Shown: piece by piece, positions 13,130 to 22,789 of the stretch
How the letters are laid out: the number at the start of each line of letters is the position of its first letter
Position numbering within the stretch: the stretch's first letter is position 1
From: Luzula sylvatica
Taxonomy: Eukaryota; Streptophyta; Magnoliopsida; Poales; Juncaceae
Reading direction: 5' to 3'
Length of the DNA stretch: 64,000 nucleotides
Assembly: GCA_946800325.1 (NCBI GenBank)
Contig: OX326957.1
Coordinates: forward strand, 1,426,001 to 1,490,000
Notes under the pieces: model-generated
Told to the model about the DNA's origin: nothing
Seen by the model: the letters and a program-made list of their open reading frames with translations, nothing else
Databases searched by the model: none
Made by a program: the position numbers and the translations under genes

Positions 13130-13400
13130 AACCGTCGGTGAAGCTATTTGCGATTGCACGCCGTCGGTGAAACCCGTCGGCAATATAGGCGTCGGTGATA
13201 CACCTTTCAGCTACAGGCCATCGGTACAAGTATAGTATTTGCGTCACATTTGCGACGGGCTGTCCTTACCTGGTTTCACCGACGGGAACAATATTAGCTA
13301 CGACCAGAGTATTTGCTACGGACGGTCGGTAAAACTAGGGTATTTGCTACGGGCGGTCGGTAAAGATTATATTAAATATTATGTTAATTATTATAATAAT
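13126..13400. repeat. CACTA-type subterminal repeat cluster
   Basis: About ten variants of CCGTCGGT and of TATTTGCTACGGGCGGTCGG occur in 250 bp. Related motifs (CTGCTACGGGCGGTAGGTG, GGCCGTCGG) reappear at 20325-20415, near the other end of the host element. Such clusters near ends are typical transposase-binding arrays of CACTA elements. Confidence 0.55.
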
Positions 13401-14767
13401 TGATTAACATATAAAATATTATATTAATTAATACTATATTTATTATTATATTAACTACTATGTAAATAAATAAAATATTAAGTACTAACAAAAAAAATAC
13501 ATAAAACATCAGAATGAAATGTAAAGTCAACTATTTATTTAAAACTAATGAGTTGAACGTTTTCGAAGACCATTTAACCTTCCTCCAAATCTCGTCTTTT
13601 ATCATCAACAACTAACCTAAATACACATAGTTCAAAATAATTATTGAAACAAAAATGACACAAACAAACATACATATCATAACACATTTTACAAACCATA
13701 GTTTAGTACTAATAAAATTCAAACTAAATATAAACAATCCTTGACAAAAATAGCAAATAGCAAATAGACAATATATTAATATGAATTAAAAAAACACCAT
13801 TTAAGCAGGAAAGTTGATAGTTTTCGAACACCATTTAAGCTGTCACACCCCAAATAAAAATGGAAAAGGGTGCGGCAACCCGCCAGTATACAACTCGTAT
13901 ACCACAGGCTCTTATATGATAATTTCACAAAAACATAAACTCCACAACTCGAAAACGACGACACACGCACATATATACATGCATCACCATAACATATACA
14001 AACAAACGTAAAGAAACCTAGCGAAAGCATATAAACACATATGCGACATAAACAAACAAAATACTAAACATGTCGCAGCGACAAAATGGCTCGCTGGCTA
14101 GAAACGGAAATAAACTAATATACACAACATGGAGGTTCCGCGATGAAAACGAAACCACCGTACTCACACTCTAGAGGCCCGCTGCCCCGAATGATCTGTC
14201 CACCATACCTAGACTCAAAACATTCAAATAAAATGGTTAGTCACGGAAGTGACTAAGTGAGTGAGTTTTGAGCCTAATTTATTAAGATCGACCTCGTACA
14301 TGTCTGGTCACAAGTCTTGCTCGAAAATAATCACATGTATTGAGAAATACTCCTCAAAGTACTTGCCTTGTGTTTATAAATCAAAATCACTTACCTTCAA
14401 TCATAACATACACAAAACATGTTGGTTCAAATTTTCTAGGGTTTGATTATCTCAAAATAATGTCGATACCACTAATCTATTTGTGGGAGTAACATTTATA
14501 GAGATAGAAGACGTAACCCACAAAAGGATCAAAAGAAGAATCAAGACGTCGGAAGTCAAGACGGTGAAGAAGCGATGGCACGAAAACATATGATCAAGTG
14601 GAAACATCAAGACATCGAAGATTCCGCAAGTTGGGGTATCACATAAATCACCAAAACAACTTATAGGTATTCCTAAACTTGTTTATGAATTATTAAGATC
14701 AAGATTAGTCAAATGAATATATTCGAAATCCATCAAAATGATGAAATAAAATATAAGGCTGAAAGTA

Positions 14768-15334
14768 GGATGTCCGTTATAACGGAACTCATTGTCCGTT
14801 GTAACGGACATACTCGTCTTATTCAAGTATGACAAACACAGTATAGTATGTTATAACGGACTAACCAATCCGTTATAACGGACACCAGCAAAGCATTGTA
14901 ACGAAAGAATGTCCGTTACAACGCTAATTAAATCCAAACTTGAAGGATGTCACAGGACTATGTCCGTTACAACGGACATATCTGTCCGTTAGAATGGACA
15001 TTGAACTCACTTCAGTACAACACTTTTCTCTCCATGTCCGTTGTAACGGATTAACCAATTCGTTACAACGGAAAGCCTCTCAGCGTAGTAACGGAGTATT
15101 CTCCGTTGTAACGGAAATTAAAATTAATCTGAAGTGAAGTCCCAGTATGATGCCCGTTGTAACGGGCTTGTTAGTTCGTTGCAACGAACCTCTTAACACA
15201 GACTTCCGTTATAACGGACATGTATTCCGTTATAACGGACTGTGTAATAATTCGAATATAACAGCCGTAACGGCTAGTTTGACTTGTGGTCCGTTACAAC
15301 GGACTTGCAGTCTGCAGTCCGTTGTAACGGACTA
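14768..15334. repeat. Array of about 19 palindromes GTCCGTTRYAACGGAC
   Basis: About nineteen exact or near copies of a 16-bp dyad whose arms are CCGTT and AACGG, spaced irregularly by roughly 10-50 bp, lie in the LTR upstream of the TATA box. Each dyad holds two opposed YAACGG cores, the type-I Myb recognition pattern. The matching array in the other LTR is at 18123-18680. Confidence 0.85.
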
Positions 15335-15370
15335 TGCAGAAAATGCAATTCTGGGAAGGGTCTATGTGTT

Positions 15371-15380
15371 CTATAAATAG
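15371..15380 (+). promoter_or_regulatory. LTR TATA box (truncated LTR copy)
   Basis: CTATAAATAG lies about 40 bp downstream of the palindrome array, inside the larger near-palindrome GTTCTATAAATAGAAC. The same arrangement is conserved in the other LTR at 18077-18085. Confidence 0.6.
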
Positions 15381-15929
15381 AACCCTTCTCTCATTCTCTC
15401 TCATGATCTCAACCAATATATTTTCCCAATCAAAAGAGAGAATCCTAGCTTTAAATTTTGAGCTTAATCATCTAAACATTCTTAGAGATTATTAGATCCA
15501 ATTTCGAATCCACTACTAAACGATTCCCAACTTGCGTGACCGATCACGACTAGTTCGTTAGTAGTAAATTGTAATAGGCTAGTTACTAATTGTAAAGCCC
15601 GCCATTGATCGATAAATTCGTGTAAATCGATCAAGGCAAACCTTGTAATTGTTTGAGTTGGATATTCAATCGAAAGCCTAAAAGGCGCAAGGGAACCCCG
15701 GAGACGTAGGTACTTGCAATCAATCGAGTCGGTCGATTGAGCAAGTAGCCGGTGAGTTAAAGCTACAAATCAACCACCTACCGAACTCCGTAAACAAATA
15801 TCGCGTGTTATTTGTGTCGGTACTGTATTTCTTTCTCTAATATGAATTCTTGTAATTGTGTAGATAATTATAAAAAAATAGGGAATTCATATTGAAAGTT
15901 AATCTAATATGAATTCTTGTAATCGTACT

Positions 15930-15941
15930 CCCCCTCAATGT
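15930..15941 (-). other. Polypurine tract of the copia element
   Basis: On the minus strand TTGAGGGGGAGT follows the gag remnant, as expected of a copia polypurine tract. It should be followed directly by a 3' LTR starting TGTTGG. Instead there are about 90 bp of filler containing two copies of CTAATATGAATTCTTGTAAT, then the back end of the inverted LTR. Confidence 0.5.
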
Positions 15942-16110
15942 TTGGCTTATGGTAGAGAGGCGAGGGAGTGAGTTTTTCACACATGATTTAGGTCCTTGAT
16001 GGTCCAACACCCTTTGAGGTGGAGGGACCCATGGTGTGTTTATCTTTACGCATCCATACAAAATTTGTAGTGGATTTTGGGTGGCGAAGATCACAACTCG
16101 TGGATATGTG

Positions 16111-17487
16111 TCATAACTTGCAACAATAATTGCAAAAAGCAATTGTCGGTTTGTTGATGGTTTCGGAACTCTTGACAAAGTAATATGAGAGTTGGTTTGC
16201 TAGGGGTTTCTTTTGAGGTATCGGTTTGATTGAGTTGACAAAATTGTTTTTCGGTTGAAAAGGTTTGCGCGTATGGTTGTAAGGTCTAGGAGCCCTCGGT
16301 TGATATGGACGGTTGGCGGGGTAATTCACCTCATAAAAATACCCATTTGATCCTCGTTGAAACCAACACTCGGGTCGTCCCAAATCGGTACGTCTATGGG
16401 ATGATGGTTGCGTAAAATGGTTATCCCTATGATAGAACCGATTATGTTTAGGGTGTTCCATTCTAACATTTTTACCTTTGTTTTGATCACGGTATATGAA
16501 TGCATTTCCGCGATTGTTTCGTTGATTGTTCTCCCGTTTACCTTTTTGATCATTTGATTTTGAGAGTCCGGGTTTACTCTCCTTTTTGAACCCGAGACCC
16601 GACTTGTCGTTTGGCTTTTGTCCCACTAACGCCCTTTTCAATATTTGATCCAATGACGGGGTGATTGGTGCGTATGATGCACGAGCCTTCATCAAGGATT
16701 CATTTTCTACTTTGGAGTTTTGGAGTTCTAATCTTAGGTGAGATATCTCAAGGTTGAGGTTCTTGCATTCACACTTTGAAAAGCCTTGGAATTTATTCAA
16801 TTGTGCTTGGTATGCTTTGACCGATAATTCTAGGGAAGCTACCTTTGCATTTAGAGTTAGAATTGTGCTCTCGACCTTTCTCTCATTTGGACTTGGTTCA
16901 TCCACGTCTCTTAAGAGAGCGTCGAATGATTCAAGTTCGAGTTGTGAGTTTAATTTTGGTGAGGAACATGAATCCGAGGTTGAACTAGTTGAATATATTA
17001 TTGGTTTAAGAAATACCTCATGATCTTGGTCCGGCGATGGGTTGGATGTAGATGCATGAGAGATGACGTTCGGAGAGTGTGGTGCACGTGGTCTCGGTAT
17101 TGGACCTCGTTGGAGGAGCATTGCTTGAATGGCTATTTCTACCACATCATCCATCGAAGGAGTGCATTCCGCCATTAGGGTTGCATTTGCGATTGTGTGT
17201 ACACCATTATACTCCGAGTCGGAAGATGAGTTTGAGCTTTCCGAATCTCCCCATGGATCCGATGTGACAATTAAAGCCTTAGCGTTACCGAGTTGTTTGG
17301 TCTTCTTTTTGCCTTTATAGATTGGACATTTTTCTTCGTGTGTTCGTTCGCGTCTCAATTTCGATATATCTCCACCTTGTGGATAATCTTTTCGTTTGTT
17401 CCATGGAGCGTGTTTCGGGTGTGTTGTAATTTGGTTCTTATTATTAATGGAGGCCATGATCGTTATACAAGTTGTCACTTTACACAA
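16111..17487 (-). CDS. Copia gag-like ORF, pol missing
   Basis: A 458-codon ORF just after the primer binding site. The likely start is the second Met at 17457 (MASINNKNQ), leaving 448 residues. It has an acidic/Ser-rich stretch (SDPWGDSESSNSSSDSEYN), a helical segment (LELSVKAYQAQLNKF) and a long basic Arg/Asn/His-rich tail resembling the nucleic-acid-binding end of copia gag. No CCHC zinc knuckle, protease, integrase or reverse transcriptase is seen. The frame opens into stops near 16111. I call it gag from position and composition, not from a clear domain. Confidence 0.6.
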   Translation of the reverse strand: MCKVTTCITIMASINNKNQITTHPKHAPWNKRKDYPQGGDISKLRRERTHEEKCPIYKGKKKTKQLGNAKALIVTSDPWGDSESSNSSSDSEYNGVHTIANATLMAECTPSMDDVVEIAIQAMLLQRGPIPRPRAPHSPNVISHASTSNPSPDQDHEVFLKPIIYSTSSTSDSCSSPKLNSQLELESFDALLRDVDEPSPNERKVESTILTLNAKVASLELSVKAYQAQLNKFQGFSKCECKNLNLEISHLRLELQNSKVENESLMKARASYAPITPSLDQILKRALVGQKPNDKSGLGFKKESKPGLSKSNDQKGKRENNQRNNRGNAFIYRDQNKGKNVRMEHPKHNRFYHRDNHFTQPSSHRRTDLGRPECWFQRGSNGYFYEVNYPANRPYQPRAPRPYNHTRKPFQPKNNFVNSIKPIPQKKPLANQLSYYFVKSSETINKPTIAFCNYCCKL

Positions 17488-17505
17488 AGAGACGGTTAGT
17501 ATTTC

Positions 17506-17517
17506 GCTCTGATACCA
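17506..17517 (-). other. Primer binding site (initiator tRNA-Met) of the copia element
   Basis: On the minus strand TGGTATCAGAGC follows the LTR end (...TTAACCAACA) after three bases. It matches the 3' end of plant initiator tRNA-Met in the usual copia arrangement, and fixes the element's orientation as minus. Confidence 0.9.
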
Positions 17518-17519
17518 AT

Positions 17520-19008
17520 TGTTGGTTAATTCTAACCTAGAGGGGGGTGAATAGGTAACCTGGTGGGCAATTTTCGACTAGGTATATAAATTCTACTTGC
17601 GGAAGCTAATTAATGAAAAATAGAGTAGAAAATACCGAACACTTGAACACCCGATGTTTATTACGGAGTTCGGTAGGTGGTTGCTCTGTAGCTTTAACTC
17701 ACCTTTTACTTGCTTAATCGACCGATTCGATTAGTGGCAAGTACCTACGTCTCCGGGAATGCCTTGTGCCTTTTTGGCGTTCGATTGAATTCCAACTCGC
17801 TCGATTACAAGGTTCTTGCCTAGATCGATTTACACGTTTTCTATCGATCTATAGCGGGCTTTACACAGTTTGTACTAGCCTATTACAATTTCTAAATACG
17901 AACTAAAACGTGATCGGTCACGCAAGTTGGGAATCGTATTTGAATAAGTGAGAAAGAAGGATTAATCTCTAAGATTGTTTTTAGAAGATTAAGAGCTCAA
18001 GAGCTTGCAAGGTTTCTCTCTTTTAAATGTATATTTTGGATGGTTGAACTGATGAGAGAGAATGAGGGAAGGGTTCTATTTATAGAACACATAGTCCCTT
18101 CCCTCACTTGCTTATTCTGAATAGTCCGTTGCAACGGACATATGTTCCGTTGCAACGGAACTCTCAAAAAACTAGTCGTTATGGCTGCCGTACTTGAATT
18201 TATTGCACAGTCCGTTGTAACGGAACGTAGTCCGTTGCAACGGAAGTCTGTGTTAGCTAGTCCGTTGACACGGACTTGAGTCCGTTCCAACGGACATGCT
18301 ACTGAGACAACACTTCAGCTTTGGTTTTAATTTCCGTTGCAACGGAGAGTTTTCCGTTACAACGTGGTGAGGGGTTCCGTTACAACGGATTGGTTAATCC
18401 GTTGCAACGGACTTATGTGGAAGTTTATACTGAAGTGAAGCCTTGATGTCCGTTACAACGGACATTAATGTCCGTTACAACGGACATTCTTCTGTGACAG
18501 GCTTCCTCATTGGAAATAAAATAACGTTGCAACGGAGATAGAGTTCCGTTACAACGTACATGTCCGTTACAACGTATTGGTGATTACGTTGCAACGGACT
18601 ATACTGATTTTTTCCATGTTGAATAAATCGAGTTGTTCCGTTACAACGGACTGGAATTCCGTTGCAACGGACATACTGATTTCAGCCTTTTTAATTGAAT
18701 TCAAGTACTTTTTCATTGAGTTTAATCTTTTAAACAAGTTTAGAGATACCTATATATTGTATTGATGATTAGGTAGCTATCCCAACTTGCGGAATCTTCT
18801 ATGTCTTGATCTTCTTCCCAATTCTTCAACGTCTTGATTTATGTGCGTCTTGATTTTATCCATGATTCTTCGATGTCTTTGATTCTTGTTATTCTTGATT
18901 GATCCTTTCATTTTGTACCTATCTCCTACACATTTATCTTGCTTGATTTCGTTAGTAGTATCGACATTGTATTTGAGATAATCAAACAATAGGAAATTTG
19001 AACCAACA
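17520..19008 (-). mobile_element. Copia 5' LTR, complete, 1489 bp
   Basis: On the minus strand it starts TGTTGGTTCAAATTTCC (19008) and ends TTAACCAACA (17520), TG...CA with inverted ends. It contains the palindrome array (18680-18123), the TATA box at 18085-18077, and the CCACCTACCGAACTCCGTAA block. No matching 5-bp TSD is seen between 14415-14419 and 19009-19013, in line with a rearranged or composite insertion. Confidence 0.85.
18123..18680. repeat. Second LTR palindrome array, about 18 copies
   Basis: Same dyad family as at 14768-15334, but mostly with GTTGCAAC or GTTACAAC centres. The two LTRs differ at many bases while keeping the dyads, showing either age or active maintenance of the motif. 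Confidence 0.8.
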
Positions 19009-19039
19009 TAACGATCATGGCCTCAATCGGTAATAGGAA

Positions 19040-19260
19040 CCGCGTCGAATCATGTTATCACAAACATAACACACCGGAGGAGCCGCGTCGTGTTATCAAA
19101 AAAATGACATACCGGGGGAGCCGGATCATGTTATCACAAACATAACACACCGGAGGAGCCGCATCGTGTTATCACAAAAATAACATACCGGAGGAGCCGT
19201 GTCATGTTATCACAAATATAACACACCGGAGGAACCGCGTTGTGTTATCACAAACATACG
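19040..19260 (+). repeat. Tandem repeat with units of about 28/56 bp
   Basis: Repeats of the form GTTATCACAAACATAACACACCGGAGGAGCCGC, alternating with a close variant, occur about seven times. They lie in the right part of the solo-LTR-like element. Each unit includes the short inverted pair GTTAT...ATAAC. Confidence 0.75.
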
Positions 19261-20627
19261 CACCATGTTATGTTTTGTCCAAATGCAAAATCTGCATACC
19301 TACATAATTTCATATCTGCACAATATACAACTATATGGGGTAACACGGTTTTTAAAGCAAAGTACGATTTCTAAAGCAAGAACCATTGACTAGCATGTAA
19401 GGTCTAGAAACGCTCGTAATTGGATTCTTAATAAGGGGAAAGTGAGAGTAGCACCCACCTAATGGAAAGACACTCAACAAACAAAAGATTAATCGAAACG
19501 GCGCACAAGATTGAGTGAAAATGAAGAAACTCGAAACTTGTATGGAATTCTTCTTTTGATCTTGCCAACTTGCACAACTCAACCTCCTGAAGATTTTGGC
19601 ATTTTTCGTTTTGCGAAATCTTCTCTTTTCCTTGATTTTTCCTCATTTTCTCTCTTTTTTTCTTAGGGTTTCATGAGAGTTTAGATGCCATGGATGGAGA
19701 TGAATCTCTCTCTGGGTATGGCCGAATAAGAGATAATGGAATTGCACATTTCATGCATAACCCTCAACTTTAACATATTTGTAAACTATTCAATTTACAA
19801 GTTTGTAGGGTTCATTTTACAAAATCTTGTTTTAGTATTATTAATTGTTTGGTCATTTTGCAAATAAGACCCTATAATATATTTATTTAAATAACCCATA
19901 AATATGTAATTACGGTTATACCCTTTCAAAAACTTTGACACATAAGAACTCGATTTTTATCGTTGGAAGAGCTATATTTTTAATATGGGTCTTATATTCT
20001 AAACTTTTAGGATAATAATCTACAAATATCAAAACCCTATTTTTGATATTTATTACATAAGCTTCCTCAAAATATCATCTTTCTCCAACCAGCAAATAAC
20101 CTAAATAGACATAGTTCAAATTAATTATTTTAACAAAATTAAAACAAACAGAATTGAAGATGCAGGGCGCGGCTAGATCTCGGCTCTAATACCATCTCGG
20201 TTCGCAAAGAAGCCCGATTTGCAAAGAAGAAAATAGAAGAGGGGAAGAGTGAACAAGAGGAGAGGGGAAGAGAGAAGTAAATGAAAGAAAAAGAAAAAGA
20301 AAGCCTGGACCGAGAGGGTCATATAGCATCTGCTATCTGCTACGGGTGGTAGGTAATGGCGCTATCTGCTACGGGCGGTAGGTGATGGGGTCTTCTGCGA
20401 CAGGCCGTCGGACTGGGGAGCTGTCTCGGGAAGTGGAACACTCGACTTTTCAAAAGTCGACAGGTTTAGCAGGGTTAACAGGTTAATTAGGAATCAACAA
20501 GGTCTCGACTTTTGAAAAGTCGACAGTTTTTCATGAAAAGTCGAGAGTGTTAGAATCCAAATTACCAAACTAGGTTGGCTATTTCGGATATTCCAAACTT
20601 AATCCGGTTTACTATTCAAAATTTTCC

Positions 20628-22185
20628 TATTAAAAATTCAGACCAAAATACCTCTTTTTTTTATATTTAATTTTATTAGAAAAAATTATTTTTTTAAAAT
20701 CTCCATAAATATTTGAAATATATACTAATTTGAAAAAGGCTCTCTTTTGTATATTTTGTCATAGAAAACTAGCCTTGAAAACATTTTCACAAAATAATAT
20801 TATTTTAGCATCTAATTTTAATTTTCATTCGTTGTTAACAAAATTATCTATTAAAATAGTACTTTTTTTGTCAAAATAATTTATGTCACTGGTTTTGATT
20901 TCAGGAACTAGGCTGGTTTTAATTTCAGAAACTATTTTACTTTTAACAACTACTTTTATTAATAATAAATGAACATTACAACTAGTCGAAAAATAGTTAT
21001 TTTTAAGGTACATATTTTTTTACAACGTTGTTTATTTTTTATTATTAATAATAAAAAAATATCAAAAATGACAAAATAAATTAAATATTTAAAACATAGA
21101 ATACATAAAGATATTTCATACATGTGAAAATGTATAACATTAATCTAAAAAGCATAACAAACATACATCTAAAAAATATAATATTATTTAAATATACATG
21201 TAAAAATATATAACATAAATCTAAATAGATATGATACATCTAAAAAAGATTTAAATTTGGGTAATGGACGCTTGCGTTTTGGTGTGTGTGTAGTGCACAA
21301 AATGCGATCAAAATTGAAAAGAAGAAAAAAAAATCAAACTGCCACGTGTCGTTTTACTATTGATGGTGACCCGGACATGCAAATCACGAGAGGGTGGAAT
21401 CATTTCTCTAATATTTTTTGAAATTTTTTTATTTTTTATTTTGTATTTTAATATATTCTAAAGTTAGTTATTTTTTCTTTGGGAAATTATGATTTGCCCC
21501 CCACAACTCCTCTACATCATCTTTGATGCGAATTTCAATGGTGATTAGTAAAGTTAATTAGCAATCCAATTAACAAAAAAAAATATATTAGTTTCAATAT
21601 ATCAATAAACGTACATGTGAATTAATTTTTAATTTAAACTTACATGTACATTTGATGTTAATTAGGCTGCTAATGACCTCTTTTACTTTTTTTAATGTTT
21701 GAGTTGTTTCGTAAACATTTTTTGTACTCTCAATGACCAAAAAAGATGGTTAAAAGAGCCATTTACACAAATCAAATTTTCATAATATTATTTTGGTCGT
21801 GAGAAATATTGTTTTATGTAAATTATGAAATAAATTTTCTCAAAAACATAATTGTTGGTCTTTTCCAATTCCAAGGTAAAAGACAAATTTTTGTCATGTT
21901 TGTATGACCAGGAAAAAAATTGTTGTAAAAATTAATAAACATTCTTCCTCGTCAATACAAAATTTGGACTTAATATTTAAAATAGATTGTCTCTTGTTGA
22001 TTATTTCTCCAAGATATATATATGGCTCATTTAAGTTGGATAAAATTGTTTTATTTGGTCTCTTGTTGTAGAAATATCGTTAAATGGGAAGTGTTTTATT
22101 TGGTCTAACAAAAAAAGAATCATACGCTCTTCTTTAAGTTGGATAAAATTGTAGTGTAATAAAAAAATCTTCCTACCTGATTTGA
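20628..22185. other. AT-rich intergenic DNA
   Basis: No supported gene. It contains a G-box-like CACGTG near 21345 in a stretch similar to 55920-55990. Otherwise it is AT-rich with short stops in all frames. Confidence 0.5.
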
Positions 22186-22387
22186 GTATGGTCCAACAGC
22201 CATTGGAGGATGTTCCGATTAATACATTAATGACCATTGAATTCTGACTTTGATGATAATTTCATAACATGATATACACACAATCAACAATAACATTAAA
22301 AAAAATATCACAATTACCATCAAAAACATCATCCAATGGTCATTAATGTATTGGTCGGAGCATCCTCCAACGACTGTTGGACCATAC
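22186..22387 (+). repeat. Hairpin with 54-bp arms
   Basis: 22186-22239 is the near-perfect inverse of 22334-22387, with about five or six mismatches and a 94-base loop. The arms contain TGGTCCAACAG and AATACATTAATGACCATTG. It could be a fold-back transposon core or a microRNA-like precursor; no flanking TSD was identified. Confidence 0.7.
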
Positions 22388-22789
22388 CCCGAATCCATCT
22401 TTCGACCACTCAATTTTTTTTTTGGTTTTTAAGAGAGCCGAATATTAAAGACCATATAAGATTGGGTCGTTTTAGATCGAGTCATGAAAATTTTAGACCC
22501 CTAGTTTTTAAGAAATTGATTTAAAATTATTAATGACCCTTTATTTATTAAAATTTTGTTTGATATTTTCTTTCAATTCAGAAGGAAAAAATATTTTTAT
22601 ATTAAATACAATAGATTGTTCTAAAATTAAAATAAAATATCCAACTAAAAACATAACAATAGCAAAAAAAATTGTTCAAATTATGATGGTTCAATACATA
22701 ATGGATATTCCATACTTTTTACACAATCATAAAAATTAAAATAACCAATGATTGTAACCACAGATGATAGAAAAAAATCCAACAATAAA

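Larger units (their letters stand above)
14420..15838 (+). mobile_element. Copia LTR, inverted orientation, 3' truncated
   Basis: It starts TGTTGGTTCAAATTTTC and is the reverse-complement counterpart of the LTR at 17520-19008. It contains a palindrome array (14768-15334) and the TATA box CTATAAATAG at 15371-15380. It also shares the CCACCTACCGAACTCCGTAA block near 15775. Similarity stops at about 15838, roughly 100 bp before the expected LTR end. A true retrotransposon has its LTRs in the same orientation, so this copy is rearranged. Confidence 0.8.
13841..20057. mobile_element. LTR-like element (probable solo LTR) with 5-bp TSD, split by a copia insertion
   Basis: It begins TGTCACACCCC at 13841 and ends TATTTATTACA at 20057. 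Both sides carry the exact 5-bp repeat TAAGC (13836-13840 and 20058-20062). TG...CA ends with a 5-bp TSD indicate LTR-element integration. Removing the nested copia material (14420-19008) leaves about 1.6 kb without an ORF, fitting a solo LTR. Its right part holds the tandem array at 19040-19260. Assignment to gypsy rather than copia is not possible from this alone. Confidence 0.7.
11411..20627. mobile_element. Mutator-like element, 9.2 kb, long terminal inverted repeats, 9-bp TSD
   Basis: The left end begins GGGAAATTTTG at 11411 and the right end finishes CAAAATTTTCC at 20627. Directly outside both ends is the exact 9-bp duplication TATTAAAAA (11402-11410 and 20628-20636). The arms are inverted repeats of at least 150-200 bp: 11430-11560 matches the reverse complement of about 20460-20610, including the block TGGTAATTTGGATTCTAACA. 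The right arm also carries palindromes of type GTCGACTTTTCAAAAGTCGA. A 9-bp TSD plus long arms is the Mutator signature. The interior is a stack of other repeats with no recognisable transposase, so the element is non-autonomous. Confidence 0.85.

Noticed and set aside
15837..16178. A 113-codon minus-strand ORF after gag
   Set aside because: It crosses the polypurine tract and the inverted LTR junction; likely not coding.
14768..18680. CRISPR array or recombination sites, because of many short palindromes
   Set aside because: Spacing is irregular, spacers are not unique same-length segments, and the context is a plant retrotransposon LTR.
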